From a bacterium SCSIO 12827 (GTDB lineage Bacteria; Pseudomonadota; Alphaproteobacteria; Rhodospirillales; Casp-alpha2), in the NCBI GenBank assembly GCA_024397995.1, contig CP073746.1, positions 1,612,001 through 1,676,000 of the forward strand: a stretch of DNA of 64,000 bases. Reading direction: 5' to 3'. Positions 54,492-64,000 of this stretch are shown one piece after another (position 1 is the first letter of the stretch; each line of letters starts with the position of its first letter). Position numbers and translations under genes: made by a program. The notes beneath the pieces were generated by a model, which saw only the letters and a program-made list of their open reading frames with translations, was not told where the DNA came from and did no database searches.

Positions 54492-55907
54492 CTAGCCGAA
54501 CACCAGGGGAACGAGAACCAGCGCCGCCCCGGCGATCATCGCCGTGGCGATCAGGTTCAGGAAGATCCCGGCCGCACACATGTGCATGACGTCGAGCCGT
54601 CCGGCGGCGAACACGATGGCGTTGGGCGGGGTCGCCACGGGCATCATGAAGGCGCAACTGGCGGCCAGGGCCACGGGCACGGCGAAGGTCACGGCATCGA
54701 ACCCCATGCTGACGGCAAGCGTCGCGGCGACGGGGATGAACACGGCGGCGGTTGCCGTGTTCGAGGTAATTTCGGTCAGGAACACGACCAGCCCGGTGAT
54801 CGCCAGCAGCAGCAGGACCAGCGGCAGATGGCTGCCCCCGGCGACAAGACCGCCCAGCCAGCCGGCAAGGCCCGTCGTCTGAATGGCCTCGGCCAGGGAA
54901 AACCCGCCGCCCAGAAGAATCAAAATCCCCCAGGGCAGGTGGATGGCTTGGTCCCAATCCATCAGGAATTCCCGTTTTTTCAGATCCACGGGGATGGCGA
55001 AGGCGGCGACGGCACCCGTCAGGGCGATGGCCGTGTCGCTGACCGGAACGACCTCCGCGATCAGGGGTTGGAACACCCAGGCCAGGGCCACGGCAGCGAA
55101 CAGAATGGCGGTCATTGCCTCGCCGCGTGTGGGTGGGGCGAGGTGGGCCTTTTCAGCCGCGATGCCGGCGGCGACACGGGCCAGGTCAAGGCCTTCCGCC
55201 GGGTAGAGGATCCCCGTCAGCAGCAGCCAGGCCGCCAATAGCATGACCCCCGCCAGGGGAATGCCGAGCAGCATCCAGCGCGCGAAGCCGAGGTCTACCC
55301 CATGGTTCTGCGCCAGGTATCCGGCCAGAAAGGCATTGGGCGGCGTGCCGATCAGGGTCGCCGTGCCACCGATGCTGGCGGCATAGGCGATGGCGAGCAA
55401 CAGGCCGCGGGCAAATCGATCCTGGGCCGGTGTCGGCGGCACACCGTCCTGGCGGTGGCCCTCGATGAAGGCGACGACGCTAAGCCCGATCGGCACCATC
55501 ATCAGGGTCGTCGCCGTGTTGGATACCCACATGCTGAGCCCCGCCGTGGCCAGCATGAAGCCGCCGATCAGGCGGTCCGGCCGCACCCCGGCCAGGGAGA
55601 CGATGGCGATGGCGACACGACGGTGTAGGTTCCAGCGTTCGATGGTCAGCGCGATGACGAAGCCGCCGAGGAATAGGAACACCAGGGGATGGGCGTATGC
55701 CTGGGCCGCGTCGGCGGCCTTGGCGACACCCAACACGGGAAACAACAGAACCGGCAGCAAGGCGGTGACGGCCAGAGGCACGGCCTGGGTCAGCCACCAC
55801 ACGGCCATCCAGATTGCAACCCCGGCGGTCAGCCAGGCTTCCTGCACCAGGCCCTCGGGTGCCGGCAGGGCAGCCAGGGCCATGCACAGAGCCGGTCCCG
55901 TCACCAA
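54492..55907 (-). CDS. SLC13/DASS-family anion:sodium symporter, start probably frameshifted
   Basis: A transporter of the dicarboxylate/sulfate family, 471 residues as read from a TTG at 55907, with about eleven hydrophobic segments. The two SNT motifs that bind sodium and carboxylate are present (VSNTATTLMM and TSNTATAAVF). The TTG lies inside the first membrane segment. The likely real start is ATG 55971 with an AGGAAG ribosome-binding site, but it is one base out of frame; the switch would fall in the C-runs at 55941-55958. Either the gene is phase-variable or inactive, or the sequence has an indel error. Confidence 0.8.
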   Translation of the reverse strand: MVTGPALCMALAALPAPEGLVQEAWLTAGVAIWMAVWWLTQAVPLAVTALLPVLLFPVLGVAKAADAAQAYAHPLVFLFLGGFVIALTIERWNLHRRVAIAIVSLAGVRPDRLIGGFMLATAGLSMWVSNTATTLMMVPIGLSVVAFIEGHRQDGVPPTPAQDRFARGLLLAIAYAASIGGTATLIGTPPNAFLAGYLAQNHGVDLGFARWMLLGIPLAGVMLLAAWLLLTGILYPAEGLDLARVAAGIAAEKAHLAPPTRGEAMTAILFAAVALAWVFQPLIAEVVPVSDTAIALTGAVAAFAIPVDLKKREFLMDWDQAIHLPWGILILLGGGFSLAEAIQTTGLAGWLGGLVAGGSHLPLVLLLLAITGLVVFLTEITSNTATAAVFIPVAATLAVSMGFDAVTFAVPVALAASCAFMMPVATPPNAIVFAAGRLDVMHMCAAGIFLNLIATAMIAGAALVLVPLVFG

Positions 55908-56038
55908 TCCGACGAGCGGCGCGGCAGGGCGGGCACCTTCGGGGTTGGGGGAGGGGGGAATCTAAGGTCATCACGGCTTCCTGTGCTGGCAGTAGCGGCG
56001 GGGCGGGCCTAGATTAAGGGCCAGATGAAGGACACGCC

Positions 56039-56269
56039 ATGAACGATCACGATTCTGCCGGTGACGCGCGCACACGCCGACGCCTCAAGGGCTTTGCCCT
56101 GCATTTGATGGCATATTTTATCACCATCGCCGGCTGCGCTGCTTTGAACTACCTCAAGACACCGGATCAATTGTGGTTCATTTATCCGATGGTTGCATGG
56201 GGTGCACCGCTGGCGTTGCATGCGGCCTGGGTGATGGGGTTGTTCGATGGCTTGACCCGAAGGAACTAG
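56039..56269 (+). CDS. Two-TM-domain small membrane protein
   Basis: 76 residues. A short charged N terminus (NDHDSAGDARTRRR) precedes two membrane helices (about 19-38 and 45-66). The pattern LHLMAYFITIAGCAALNYL and WFIYPMVAWGAPLALHA matches the 2TM domain family of unknown function. Start ATG 56039. It is transcribed away from the SLC13 gene, with pccA following 192 bases later. Confidence 0.8.
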   Translation: MNDHDSAGDARTRRRLKGFALHLMAYFITIAGCAALNYLKTPDQLWFIYPMVAWGAPLALHAAWVMGLFDGLTRRN

Positions 56270-56303
56270 GCGGCGAATGCCGCAAACAGGTCCGAAACGG
56301 CCA

Positions 56304-56319
56304 ATTCTACTAGTAGAAT
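56304..56319. promoter_or_regulatory. Perfect 16-base palindrome upstream of pccA
   Basis: ATTCTACTAGTAGAAT has no central loop, so it is a protein-binding site type rather than an RNA hairpin. It lies 143 bases before the pccA start and 35 after the two-TM gene. Its regulator is unknown. Confidence 0.5.
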
Positions 56320-56461
56320 CAACGCGGGAAGCCGAATTTTGCGCTGCAATAGCGTGTGAATTCGGTTACACCATTGGCGGGGCTGGATTGGCCGTTTCAG
56401 GCCAGAAAGACGAACCGTCGCAGGTTCAAACACGTAAATAACAAACAGGGCCGTCCGAATA

Positions 56462-58447
<1,986 letters not shown>

Positions 58448-58473
58448 CCATTTCGCGGGGGTGACGCGCCGTC

Positions 58474-58761
58474 ATGCCTGATGCCGTCGAAACCGTTCAT
58501 GTCGTCATTTCCGGCCGGGTCCAGGGCGTGTGGTTCCGCGGCTGGACCTGTGAGCAGGCGAGGGCGCTCGGCCTGAGCGGCTGGGTCCGCAACCGCCGCG
58601 ACGGCACGGTCGAGGCCGTGTTTTCGGGCTCTTTAGATGCCGTCGACCAAATGATCGCAAGATGCCACGAAGGCCCGCCAGCGGCGCGGGTCGAAAGTGT
58701 CACCCGCGCGCCGGCAGCCGCCCCCGGCATGGCCGGGTTCGACGCCCTGCCGACGGTCTAG
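58474..58761 (+). CDS. acyP: Acylphosphatase
   Basis: 95 residues. The catalytic Arg22 ([11 protein letters not shown]) and Asn40 ([13 protein letters not shown]) are in place, and the ferredoxin-like fold length is normal. It hydrolyses acyl phosphates; carboxyphosphate or carbamoyl phosphate are natural guesses beside a biotin carboxylase, but that is inference. Its stop overlaps the convergent stop of the chemotaxis receptor gene. Confidence 0.92.
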   Translation: MPDAVETVHVVISGRVQGVWFRGWTCEQARALGLSGWVRNRRDGTVEAVFSGSLDAVDQMIARCHEGPPAARVESVTRAPAAAPGMAGFDALPTV

Positions 58762-60782
58762 GCCGCCCGCACTCCGCTCAGGAATTTCTCGACCTGCTGT
58801 TTCAGGTGATCGGCCTGGGTGTTCAGGGAACTGGCGACACTGGTGACCTGGGTCGCCGCGGTCCCCGTTTCACCGGCCGAATGGGTCACCTCGATGATGT
58901 TGGAGGTGACCTCCTGGGTGCCGGTCGAGGCCTGTTCCACGTTACGTGCGATCTCGCTGGTGGCGGCCCCCTGTTCCTCTACGGCGGAGGCGATGGTGCT
59001 GGCGATTTCGCTCATCTCGTTGATGGTCGAGGTGATTGATTTGATCGCCCGCACGGCATCGTTGGTTTCCGCCTGGATATCGGCAATCTGCTGGCTGATC
59101 TCGTCGGTTGCCTTGGCGGTTTGGTTGGCCAGATTCTTGACCTCGGAGGCAACCACGGCGAAGCCCTTGCCGGCGTCACCGGCGCGGGCCGCTTCGATGG
59201 TGGCGTTCAGCGCCAACAGGTTGGTCTGCTCGGCGATGTCGGTGATCAAATTGACGACCTCGCCGATACGATGGGCGGCGCGGGCCAGACCCTGGATCTG
59301 CGCGTCCGTGTGGTTGGCCTCGGTGACCGCCCGTTCGGCGACGTTGGACGACTGGGCGACTTGCCGGGAAATTTCCTGGATCGAACTGGACAGCTCCTCC
59401 GTCGCCGTGGCGACGGTCTGGACATTGGCCGAGGCCTGTTCGGCCGCTCCGGCGACCGCGGATGCTCGTTCGTTGGTGCCGTCGGCGATCTTGGACATGG
59501 TTGACGCCGTTGAGGTCATCTCGGCCGCCGATGTGCTTAGGGATTGCAGCAGTGCCGAGACGTCGGAATCGAACGATCCGGTCAAGGCCTCGATCTGGCG
59601 GCCGCGTTCCTCGCGCCGTTTCTGGGCCTCCCGTTCGCGGGCGGCAAGGTCGTCGGCCTTGATCATGCTTTCCTTGAACACCAGAACGGCGCGCGCCATG
59701 TCGCCGACTTCATCGCCGTTTTCCTGGCTGGGAATGTCGACGGTCTTGTCACCGCCGGCCAGCGCCGTCATGGCAGCCGTCAGGGCGGTCACGGGCCGCG
59801 CGATGCCGTTGCCGATCAGTAACGCCGCCAGAACGCCCAACAGGACGCTGACCCCGGCGACCACCAGGGTCACCATCATCGCCGTCTTCATGGCCTTGCT
59901 GGTGGCCGGCCCGAGGGTTTCCTGTACGGTCTTCAGATCGTTTCGCAGGTCGTTCATCAAGGCCGCGATATTGGGGCCGACAAAGCCGATGGTGCCGAGC
60001 ACGACCTCGTCGCGCTGGGCCATGACCTCGCTTACCTCCGTAAGCGCGGCTTCGTACTGTTCCTGCATCGTGGCGACCTCGGCAGTGGTGGCCTTGCGGT
60101 CCTCGTCGAACAGTTCGTTCTGCAGTTCGGCGACGTTTTCCTTCATCACGGCGGCAGCTTCCATGGCCTTGTCGAAATCGTCGAGCTGGTTGGTCGTGAT
60201 GAACTTGTTCGCGTAAAGGCGCATGAGCAGCAGTGAGCGTTGGGTCTTCGCCGCGTGGTAGGCGGCGGACACGTCCGTCTCGTCATAGGACTTCTGCATG
60301 AGGGCGGTAAGTTTGGCTTCCATGTCCGGGCCGATGACGTCCATCCGGCTTTGGGCGATGGAGTTCCGCTTGGTCTGCAGGGACGTGACCTGATCGAATG
60401 CGGACCGGTAAGTGCCCAGGTTTTCGATGGCGTTGGTGATCGTCTTCTTGCGCTTGGGGTCGGTAATCTGGCTGTCCAGAGTCTCGATCAAGGTCATGGT
60501 TTCGGAAATACGATCCTCGAATTCCGCGATGGCGTCCTCCGACGATTGGGTGATGTAATCACCGACCGCCAATTGAGCCTTCTGCAGGGTGGCCTGCACC
60601 ATGGCGGCCCGGTTCGACAGGGCGGCTTGTTCACGGTACTGGGTGAAGTTGCTTTCGCCGCTCTGCAGGCTGACGCCGCCCGTTGTGCTGATGACCAGCA
60701 ACAGGGCCAGGACGATCCCAAAGCCGATGAAGATCTTGGTTTGGATCTTCGTGTTGTTCATGAACGACAGAAACAAAGACAT
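58758..60782 (-). CDS. Methyl-accepting chemotaxis protein
   Basis: 674 residues. The first membrane helix is at about 14-36; a periplasmic helical ligand-binding domain of about 260 residues (helical-bimodular type) follows. The second membrane helix is at about 304-326, then a HAMP domain ([25 protein letters not shown]). The cytoplasmic signalling domain contains the tip sequence [32 protein letters not shown]. The C terminus has no CheR/CheB pentapeptide. The ligand cannot be predicted. Confidence 0.93.
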   Translation of the reverse strand: MSLFLSFMNNTKIQTKIFIGFGIVLALLLVISTTGGVSLQSGESNFTQYREQAALSNRAAMVQATLQKAQLAVGDYITQSSEDAIAEFEDRISETMTLIETLDSQITDPKRKKTITNAIENLGTYRSAFDQVTSLQTKRNSIAQSRMDVIGPDMEAKLTALMQKSYDETDVSAAYHAAKTQRSLLLMRLYANKFITTNQLDDFDKAMEAAAVMKENVAELQNELFDEDRKATTAEVATMQEQYEAALTEVSEVMAQRDEVVLGTIGFVGPNIAALMNDLRNDLKTVQETLGPATSKAMKTAMMVTLVVAGVSVLLGVLAALLIGNGIARPVTALTAAMTALAGGDKTVDIPSQENGDEVGDMARAVLVFKESMIKADDLAAREREAQKRREERGRQIEALTGSFDSDVSALLQSLSTSAAEMTSTASTMSKIADGTNERASAVAGAAEQASANVQTVATATEELSSSIQEISRQVAQSSNVAERAVTEANHTDAQIQGLARAAHRIGEVVNLITDIAEQTNLLALNATIEAARAGDAGKGFAVVASEVKNLANQTAKATDEISQQIADIQAETNDAVRAIKSITSTINEMSEIASTIASAVEEQGAATSEIARNVEQASTGTQEVTSNIIEVTHSAGETGTAATQVTSVASSLNTQADHLKQQVEKFLSGVRAA

Positions 60783-60975
60783 GGTGCGGACTCTCCTTCA
60801 TACGCGATGCCGCGCGGACCGGCCCGGTCTGCGGCAATGGTCGGCAATACACGGTATATTTAAGCGGAGAAATCTGGCCGTTAGTCATACTTTAAAAATA
60901 AGACCGAACGGGCGAATTAAAATAATTATATAAATCAGATTGTTAGTAGAGTTTTTTAATTTTCCATGGCACAAA

Positions 60976-60987
60976 ATTGTATACGAT
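60976..60987. promoter_or_regulatory. Second operator-like site ATTGTATACGAT
   Basis: Matches the palindrome at 46078-46089 in 11 of 12 positions. On the - strand it overlaps a promoter-like pair CTGACA and TATACA (18-base spacing), about 200 bases before the chemotaxis receptor gene. The surrounding 250 bases are A/T-rich and contain no gene. Confidence 0.4.
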
Positions 60988-61039
60988 AAAACGCAATTTT
61001 TTGTCAGGTTTTTGTCATTTTCGCTGCCGTGACAAGCGC

Positions 61040-61564
61040 TTAATCCGCGAAATCGAGGATATCGCGCACCTTGTCGATGCCGCCGCGCGCGCATTCCGCA
61101 TCGATGTCGCCGCCCGGCGCGCCGGACACGCCGACCGCGCCGACAAGGGAGCCGGCAACGCGAATCTGTACCCCGCCGTCCATCACGATGATGCCCTGCA
61201 TCTGGTTCAATTCGGGGCGGATGTCGTCACGGTTTTTGCGCATGTCACCGGAATCCACGCCGGACATGACGACCAGCCCGGCCTTGCGTTCGGCGATTTC
61301 CAGGGTGTGGCGGCTGGCCAGGGTATCGCGCTGGGCGGCGATCATGTTGCCGGCCCGGTCAAGCACAACAGCCGCGGCCTGATATCCCTTTTCCCGGCAG
61401 GTGTGGACGGCGCCCTGGGCGATCGTGGCCGCCAAGTCCGACGACATGATGCGAACCTTGATGATTTCGCCTTCCGCCTGTGCGGGCGGGGCGGCAAGGG
61501 CCGTGACGGCAAGGGCGGCGGCGGCGAGGGCGGCGGCGGCGAGGGCGGCATGCAGCTGTTTCAT
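61040..61564 (-). CDS. Secreted HbpS/GlcG-family protein
   Basis: 174 residues, start ATG 61564 (MKQLHAALAAAALAAAALA) with GAGAGGA upstream. A signal peptide of about 28 residues is built of alanine repeats coded by a 15-base tandem repeat, with cleavage near AQA. The mature part matches the HbpS-like/GlcG fold (AAVVLDRAGNMIAAQRDTLASRHTLEIAERKA, GGDIDAECARGGIDKV). Homologues bind haem or other small ligands; some accompany PQQ-alcohol dehydrogenases. It is divergent from the MBL-fold gene. Confidence 0.88.
   Translation of the reverse strand: MKQLHAALAAAALAAAALAVTALAAPPAQAEGEIIKVRIMSSDLAATIAQGAVHTCREKGYQAAAVVLDRAGNMIAAQRDTLASRHTLEIAERKAGLVVMSGVDSGDMRKNRDDIRPELNQMQGIIVMDGGVQIRVAGSLVGAVGVSGAPGGDIDAECARGGIDKVRDILDFAD
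61511..61549 (-). repeat. 15-base tandem repeat in a signal peptide
   Basis: GAGGGCGGCGGCGGC is repeated about 2.6 times (61511-61549, + strand reading) inside the signal peptide of the HbpS-like gene. It codes Ala-Leu-Ala-Ala-Ala units. Copy-number change would lengthen or shorten the hydrophobic core by five residues without a frameshift. Confidence 0.75.
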
Positions 61565-61707
61565 GGTGGTGGTCCTCTCCATTTGGCGCGCGGGCAGGCG
61601 GGGGAGAATTCGCGCGAAATCTCATATTCGACTTTTTTTAACTGTTATCGCATAGTTGGGCAATCCCCAACCGGGTCCCTACCCTGCAACGACGACAGGA
61701 CTCCCAC

Positions 61708-62667
61708 ATGAAACGTTTATTCGCATTGATCTGCGTCATTCTCGGCATCGCGGCCGCCGCCGACGCACGGGCCAGCGAAGCCATCGCCGACCAGTATCCG
61801 GCCTCCGCCCTTTACGCCAAGCCGGTCGAGGTCATCCCCCATGTCTGGTCAGCGATCGGCGCGACGGCGCCGCCGACCTATGAGAATTGGGGACACAACA
61901 ACAACCTCAGCTTCATCGTCACCGGCGACGGCGTGATCGTGGTCAACGGCGGCGGGGCCTACCTTCTGGCCAAAGCCCTGCACGACGAGATCAAGCGCAT
62001 CACCGCGCAACCGGTAAAGCTGGTCATCAACGAGAACGGCCAGGGCCATGCCATGCTCGGTAATTCATACTGGGCCGAGCAGATGGTGCCGATCCTGGCC
62101 CATGTGGACGCGGCCAAGGAATTCGCGGCCCGGGGCGCGCAGATCCTGGCCTCGGCCCAGGGCATGCTGAAGGAGAGGGCCGAGGGCACACGGATCGTCG
62201 GCCCCACGGAAACCTTCGCCGACAAACGCGAAATCAAGATGGGCGGCTTCCGCATCGAGGTTCTGCACCTGGGCCCGGCCCATAGCCCGGGGGATACCCA
62301 GGTCTGGCTGCCCGAACAATCCCTGGTCATCGCCGGCGACATGGCCTTTCACGAACGCATGCCGCCGATCTTCGACGATACGGACACCAAGGGCTGGATC
62401 GAAACCTGGGCCGGGCCTTTCGAGGGGCTGAAGGCGACCTATGTCATCCCCGGCCACGGCCATCCGACCAATATGGCCCAGGTGCGGCGCTACACCCACG
62501 ACTACCTGGTCTACCTGCGCGGCAAGATCCGCGAACACCTGGAGGGTGGCGGCGACCTGAAGGGCGCCTATTACGTGGACCAGTCGGCCTTTGCCCACCT
62601 CGACACCTTCAAGCAACTGGCGACCCGCAACGCCGGGCGCGTGTTCGTGCAGATGGAATTCGAATAG
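61708..62667 (+). CDS. Secreted metallo-beta-lactamase-fold protein lacking the HxHxDH motif
   Basis: 319 residues. Signal peptide about 1-22 (ADARA). It aligns with the secreted quinoprotein-relay and SoxH-like MBL proteins. The later ligands are kept: His192 (GPAHSPGDTQVWLP), Asp211 (IAGDMAFHERMPP) and His250 (PGHGHPTN). The first motif, normally HxHxDH, reads ENGQGHAMLGN at 109-119, so all four metal-ligand positions are changed. It may bind one metal, use other ligands, or act by binding. It is divergent from the HbpS-like gene. Confidence 0.85.
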   Translation: MKRLFALICVILGIAAAADARASEAIADQYPASALYAKPVEVIPHVWSAIGATAPPTYENWGHNNNLSFIVTGDGVIVVNGGGAYLLAKALHDEIKRITAQPVKLVINENGQGHAMLGNSYWAEQMVPILAHVDAAKEFAARGAQILASAQGMLKERAEGTRIVGPTETFADKREIKMGGFRIEVLHLGPAHSPGDTQVWLPEQSLVIAGDMAFHERMPPIFDDTDTKGWIETWAGPFEGLKATYVIPGHGHPTNMAQVRRYTHDYLVYLRGKIREHLEGGGDLKGAYYVDQSAFAHLDTFKQLATRNAGRVFVQMEFE

Positions 62668-62676
62668 GCGGCGCCG

Positions 62677-63093
62677 TCAGGGGCCGAAGCTGGACCGTGA
62701 CTGAATGCCCCAACGGCCGTTCAGGCGGGTCAGGATGTAGAGGGAATCATAGACGCCGATGACGCTGCCATCACTGCGGAACCGGGTATAGACCAGCTTC
62801 CAATGGGCCTTGTCGGCGTTGAACTGGATCAGCTCCCGTTCGTTCCATTCGCTGTGGTGCCAGTCGTCCTGGGCCTTCAGGCGGTCGAACAGGTCCATGG
62901 GATTGCTGTCCGGCCCGTCGTAGACGGTGACCTTGCCTTCCGCCAGGCGCGGGTGGGGGTAATGCATCAGGGCGGCCATGGCCTTGGCGTCGTAGGCGTT
63001 CAGCGCCGCCATGTGGCGATCGAGAAGGTCCAGCCCGGCAGCCTCGATGCCGGCCCTGTCGGGGGTGTCCCGCAAATTCCGCTCCTTAGTCAT
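62677..63093 (-). CDS. NTF2-like protein
   Basis: 138 residues from ATG 63093 ([15 protein letters not shown]); an upstream ATG adds six residues. The start overlaps the end of lipB by 8 bases, so it is translated with it. The fold is that of SnoaL/NTF2 proteins: [34 protein letters not shown], then beta-strands ending with [22 protein letters not shown]. No catalytic residues can be assigned and the function is unknown. Confidence 0.8.
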   Translation of the reverse strand: MTKERNLRDTPDRAGIEAAGLDLLDRHMAALNAYDAKAMAALMHYPHPRLAEGKVTVYDGPDSNPMDLFDRLKAQDDWHHSEWNERELIQFNADKAHWKLVYTRFRSDGSVIGVYDSLYILTRLNGRWGIQSRSSFGP

Positions 63094-63748
63094 GAAGATT
63101 GCCGAAGACATCTTCGAAGGTCTGGCGCAGGATCACGTCGACCTCGGGTGTGGACGCCGTGATGCCGAGATCGACCAGGGACGTCACCCCGTGTTCCGCG
63201 ATCCCGCAGGGGACGATGCCGTCAAAATGGCTGAGGTCCGGTTCGATGTTCAGGGACACCCCATGGAAGGTCACCCATTTGCGCAGGCGCACGCCGATGG
63301 CGGCGATCTTGTCTTCGCGGTACAGTTTTGACCCCGGCGCCCCCCGGGAAACCCAGATGCCGACCCGGCCGTCGCGCCGTTCACCGATGACGTTAAAGCG
63401 GGCGAGGGCGCGGATGATCCAATTTTCCAGGTCGCAGACGAAGGCGCGCACATCCTCGCCGCGCCGCTTCAGGTCGAGCATCACGTAGCCGACCCGCTGC
63501 CCGGGGCCGTGGTAGGTGTAGCGCCCGCCACGCCCGGTCTTATGGACGGGGAAGCGGTCCGGGTCCGTCAGTTCCGCCGGATCGGCGCTGGTCCCGGCGG
63601 TGTAGAGCGGTGGATGCTCCAGCAGCCAGACCATTTCCGGCGCGGTGCCGGCGCGGATCGCGGCCACGCGCTCCTCCATCACGGCCACGGCTTCGTCATA
63701 GGCCACGGGCGTGTCCGATATCCGCCATTCGACGCCTTGGTCTGTCAT
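63086..63748 (-). CDS. lipB: Octanoyltransferase LipB
   Basis: Transfers octanoate from acyl-carrier protein to lipoyl domains, the first step of lipoate synthesis. The start is ATG 63748 ([14 protein letters not shown]) with AGGA before it; the longer open frame runs into the tRNA gene and is not coding. The 220 residues have [21 protein letters not shown], the catalytic Lys147 ([17 protein letters not shown]) and Cys181 ([15 protein letters not shown]). Confidence 0.95.
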   Translation of the reverse strand: MTDQGVEWRISDTPVAYDEAVAVMEERVAAIRAGTAPEMVWLLEHPPLYTAGTSADPAELTDPDRFPVHKTGRGGRYTYHGPGQRVGYVMLDLKRRGEDVRAFVCDLENWIIRALARFNVIGERRDGRVGIWVSRGAPGSKLYREDKIAAIGVRLRKWVTFHGVSLNIEPDLSHFDGIVPCGIAEHGVTSLVDLGITASTPEVDVILRQTFEDVFGNLHD

Positions 63749-63785
63749 CAATTTCCTATTTGCTCCACCGTGGTCGCGCTTCCGC

Positions 63786-63814
63786 TTGATATGGGTGCGC
63801 CGATTTGCTATCTG
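63786..63814 (+). promoter_or_regulatory. Possible promoter of tRNA-Leu
   Basis: TTGATA (63786-63791), 17-base spacer, TATCTG (63809-63814). The predicted start near 63821 lies 38 bases before the mature tRNA. Confidence 0.45.
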
Positions 63815-63858
63815 CCGCCATGTATTTCGCAGGTGACGTGCTTGCGGCAAGGAAAAAT

Positions 63859-63945
63859 GCGGTCGTGGCGGAATTGGTAGACGCGCAGCGTTGAGGTCGC
63901 TGTGGGAGAGATCCCGTGGAAGTTCGAGTCTTCTCGACCGCACCA
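63859..63945 (+). tRNA. tRNA-Leu (anticodon GAG)
   Basis: GCGGTCG (63859-63865) pairs with CGACCGC (63935-63941), followed by A and an encoded CCA (63943-63945). The anticodon stem CAGCG/CGCTG encloses the loop TTGAGGT, with anticodon GAG at 63893-63895, which reads CUC and CUU. A long variable arm (GGGAGAGATCCC) marks a class II tRNA. T-arm TTCGAGT is normal. It is 87 bases long. Confidence 0.95.
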
Positions 63946-63962
63946 AACCTTGTATTTGCATG

Positions 63963-63992
63963 AAAAAACCCGGGCCTTGGCCCGGGTTTTTT
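63963..63992 (+). terminator. Terminator of tRNA-Leu
   Basis: AAAAAACCCGGGCC (63963-63976), TT loop, GGCCCGGGTTTTTT (63979-63992): a perfect 14-base inverted repeat ending in six T. Confidence 0.93.
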
Positions 63993-64000
63993 GCTTTTCC

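Noticed and set aside
53529-55241. 570-codon + strand frame across the nitrilase and SLC13 genes
   Set aside because: Low-complexity Gly/His/Gln/Asp translation with no domain. The - strand genes have complete catalytic motifs, so this is a shadow.
63749-63961. 71-residue N-terminal extension of LipB
   Set aside because: It runs through the tRNA-Leu gene. LipB proteins start near MTDQGVEWR and a ribosome-binding site precedes ATG 63748.

Overview
The window reads as a GC-rich alphaproteobacterial chromosome, most likely from a Rhodospirillales-type lineage. That is an inference from several things: the alphaproteobacterial ribosomal-protein gene order (rpsM-rpsK-rpoA-rplQ without rpsD, and secY directly followed by adk), an ATP12-type F1 chaperone, a DUF2336 protein, and CaiB/BaiF and propionyl-CoA carboxylase genes. 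No CRISPR array, insertion sequence, integrase or prophage gene was seen.

Region 1 (1-27.3 kb, all + strand) is the core gene-expression block. It holds the 3' part of rpoB, then rpoC, the str genes (rpsL, rpsG, fusA, tuf), the S10 genes (rpsJ to rpsQ), the spc genes (rplN to secY, adk) and the alpha genes (rpsM, rpsK, rpoA, rplQ). It is cut into transcription units by sequence signals: a terminator and a strong promoter between rpoC and rpsL, a structured leader of about 360 nt before rpsL, a terminator hairpin between tuf and rpsJ, a strong promoter plus an attenuator-like hairpin before rpsM, and a textbook terminator after rplQ. tuf has codon usage unlike all its neighbours, and ribosomal protein L3 carries an acidic 49-residue tail.

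Region 2 (27.4-41.3 kb) is a housekeeping and signalling block. A periplasmic DegP/Do protease, rarA, crcB/fluC and an RluC-type pseudouridine synthase run head to tail with overlapping stops and starts. Next is a compact three-gene unit: OmpR-type response regulator, DUF2336 protein and soluble PAS histidine kinase. Two related OmpA-like lipoproteins lie on the - strand, followed by a HAD phosphatase, an AsmA-family protein, the ATP12 chaperone and an orphan receiver protein.

Region 3 (41.5-58.8 kb) is metabolic. Both propionyl-CoA carboxylase subunits are present but 13 kb apart (pccB at 41.5 kb, pccA at 56.5 kb). Between them lie a YdbH-like giant envelope protein, a TauD dioxygenase plus CoA-transferase pair behind a palindromic operator, an HxlR regulator with a triple operator, a small protein, a methyltransferase, a BaiN-type flavoprotein, a TPR/2-oxoglutarate oxygenase, a flavodoxin-fold reductase, an N-carbamoyl-D-amino acid hydrolase-like nitrilase, an SLC13 transporter whose start looks frameshifted, and a two-TM small protein. 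Acylphosphatase follows pccA.

Region 4 (58.8-64 kb) holds a methyl-accepting chemotaxis protein, a secreted HbpS/GlcG-like protein divergent from a secreted metallo-beta-lactamase-fold protein that has lost its HxHxDH motif, an NTF2-like protein coupled to lipB, and tRNA-Leu(GAG) with its terminator.

I do not see a clear-cut new defence or mobile system. The best candidates for undescribed biology are the regulator-DUF2336-kinase unit, the metal-motif-less MBL protein next to HbpS, the shared ATTGTATACAAT-type operator, the triple HxlR operator, and the codon-divergent tuf.
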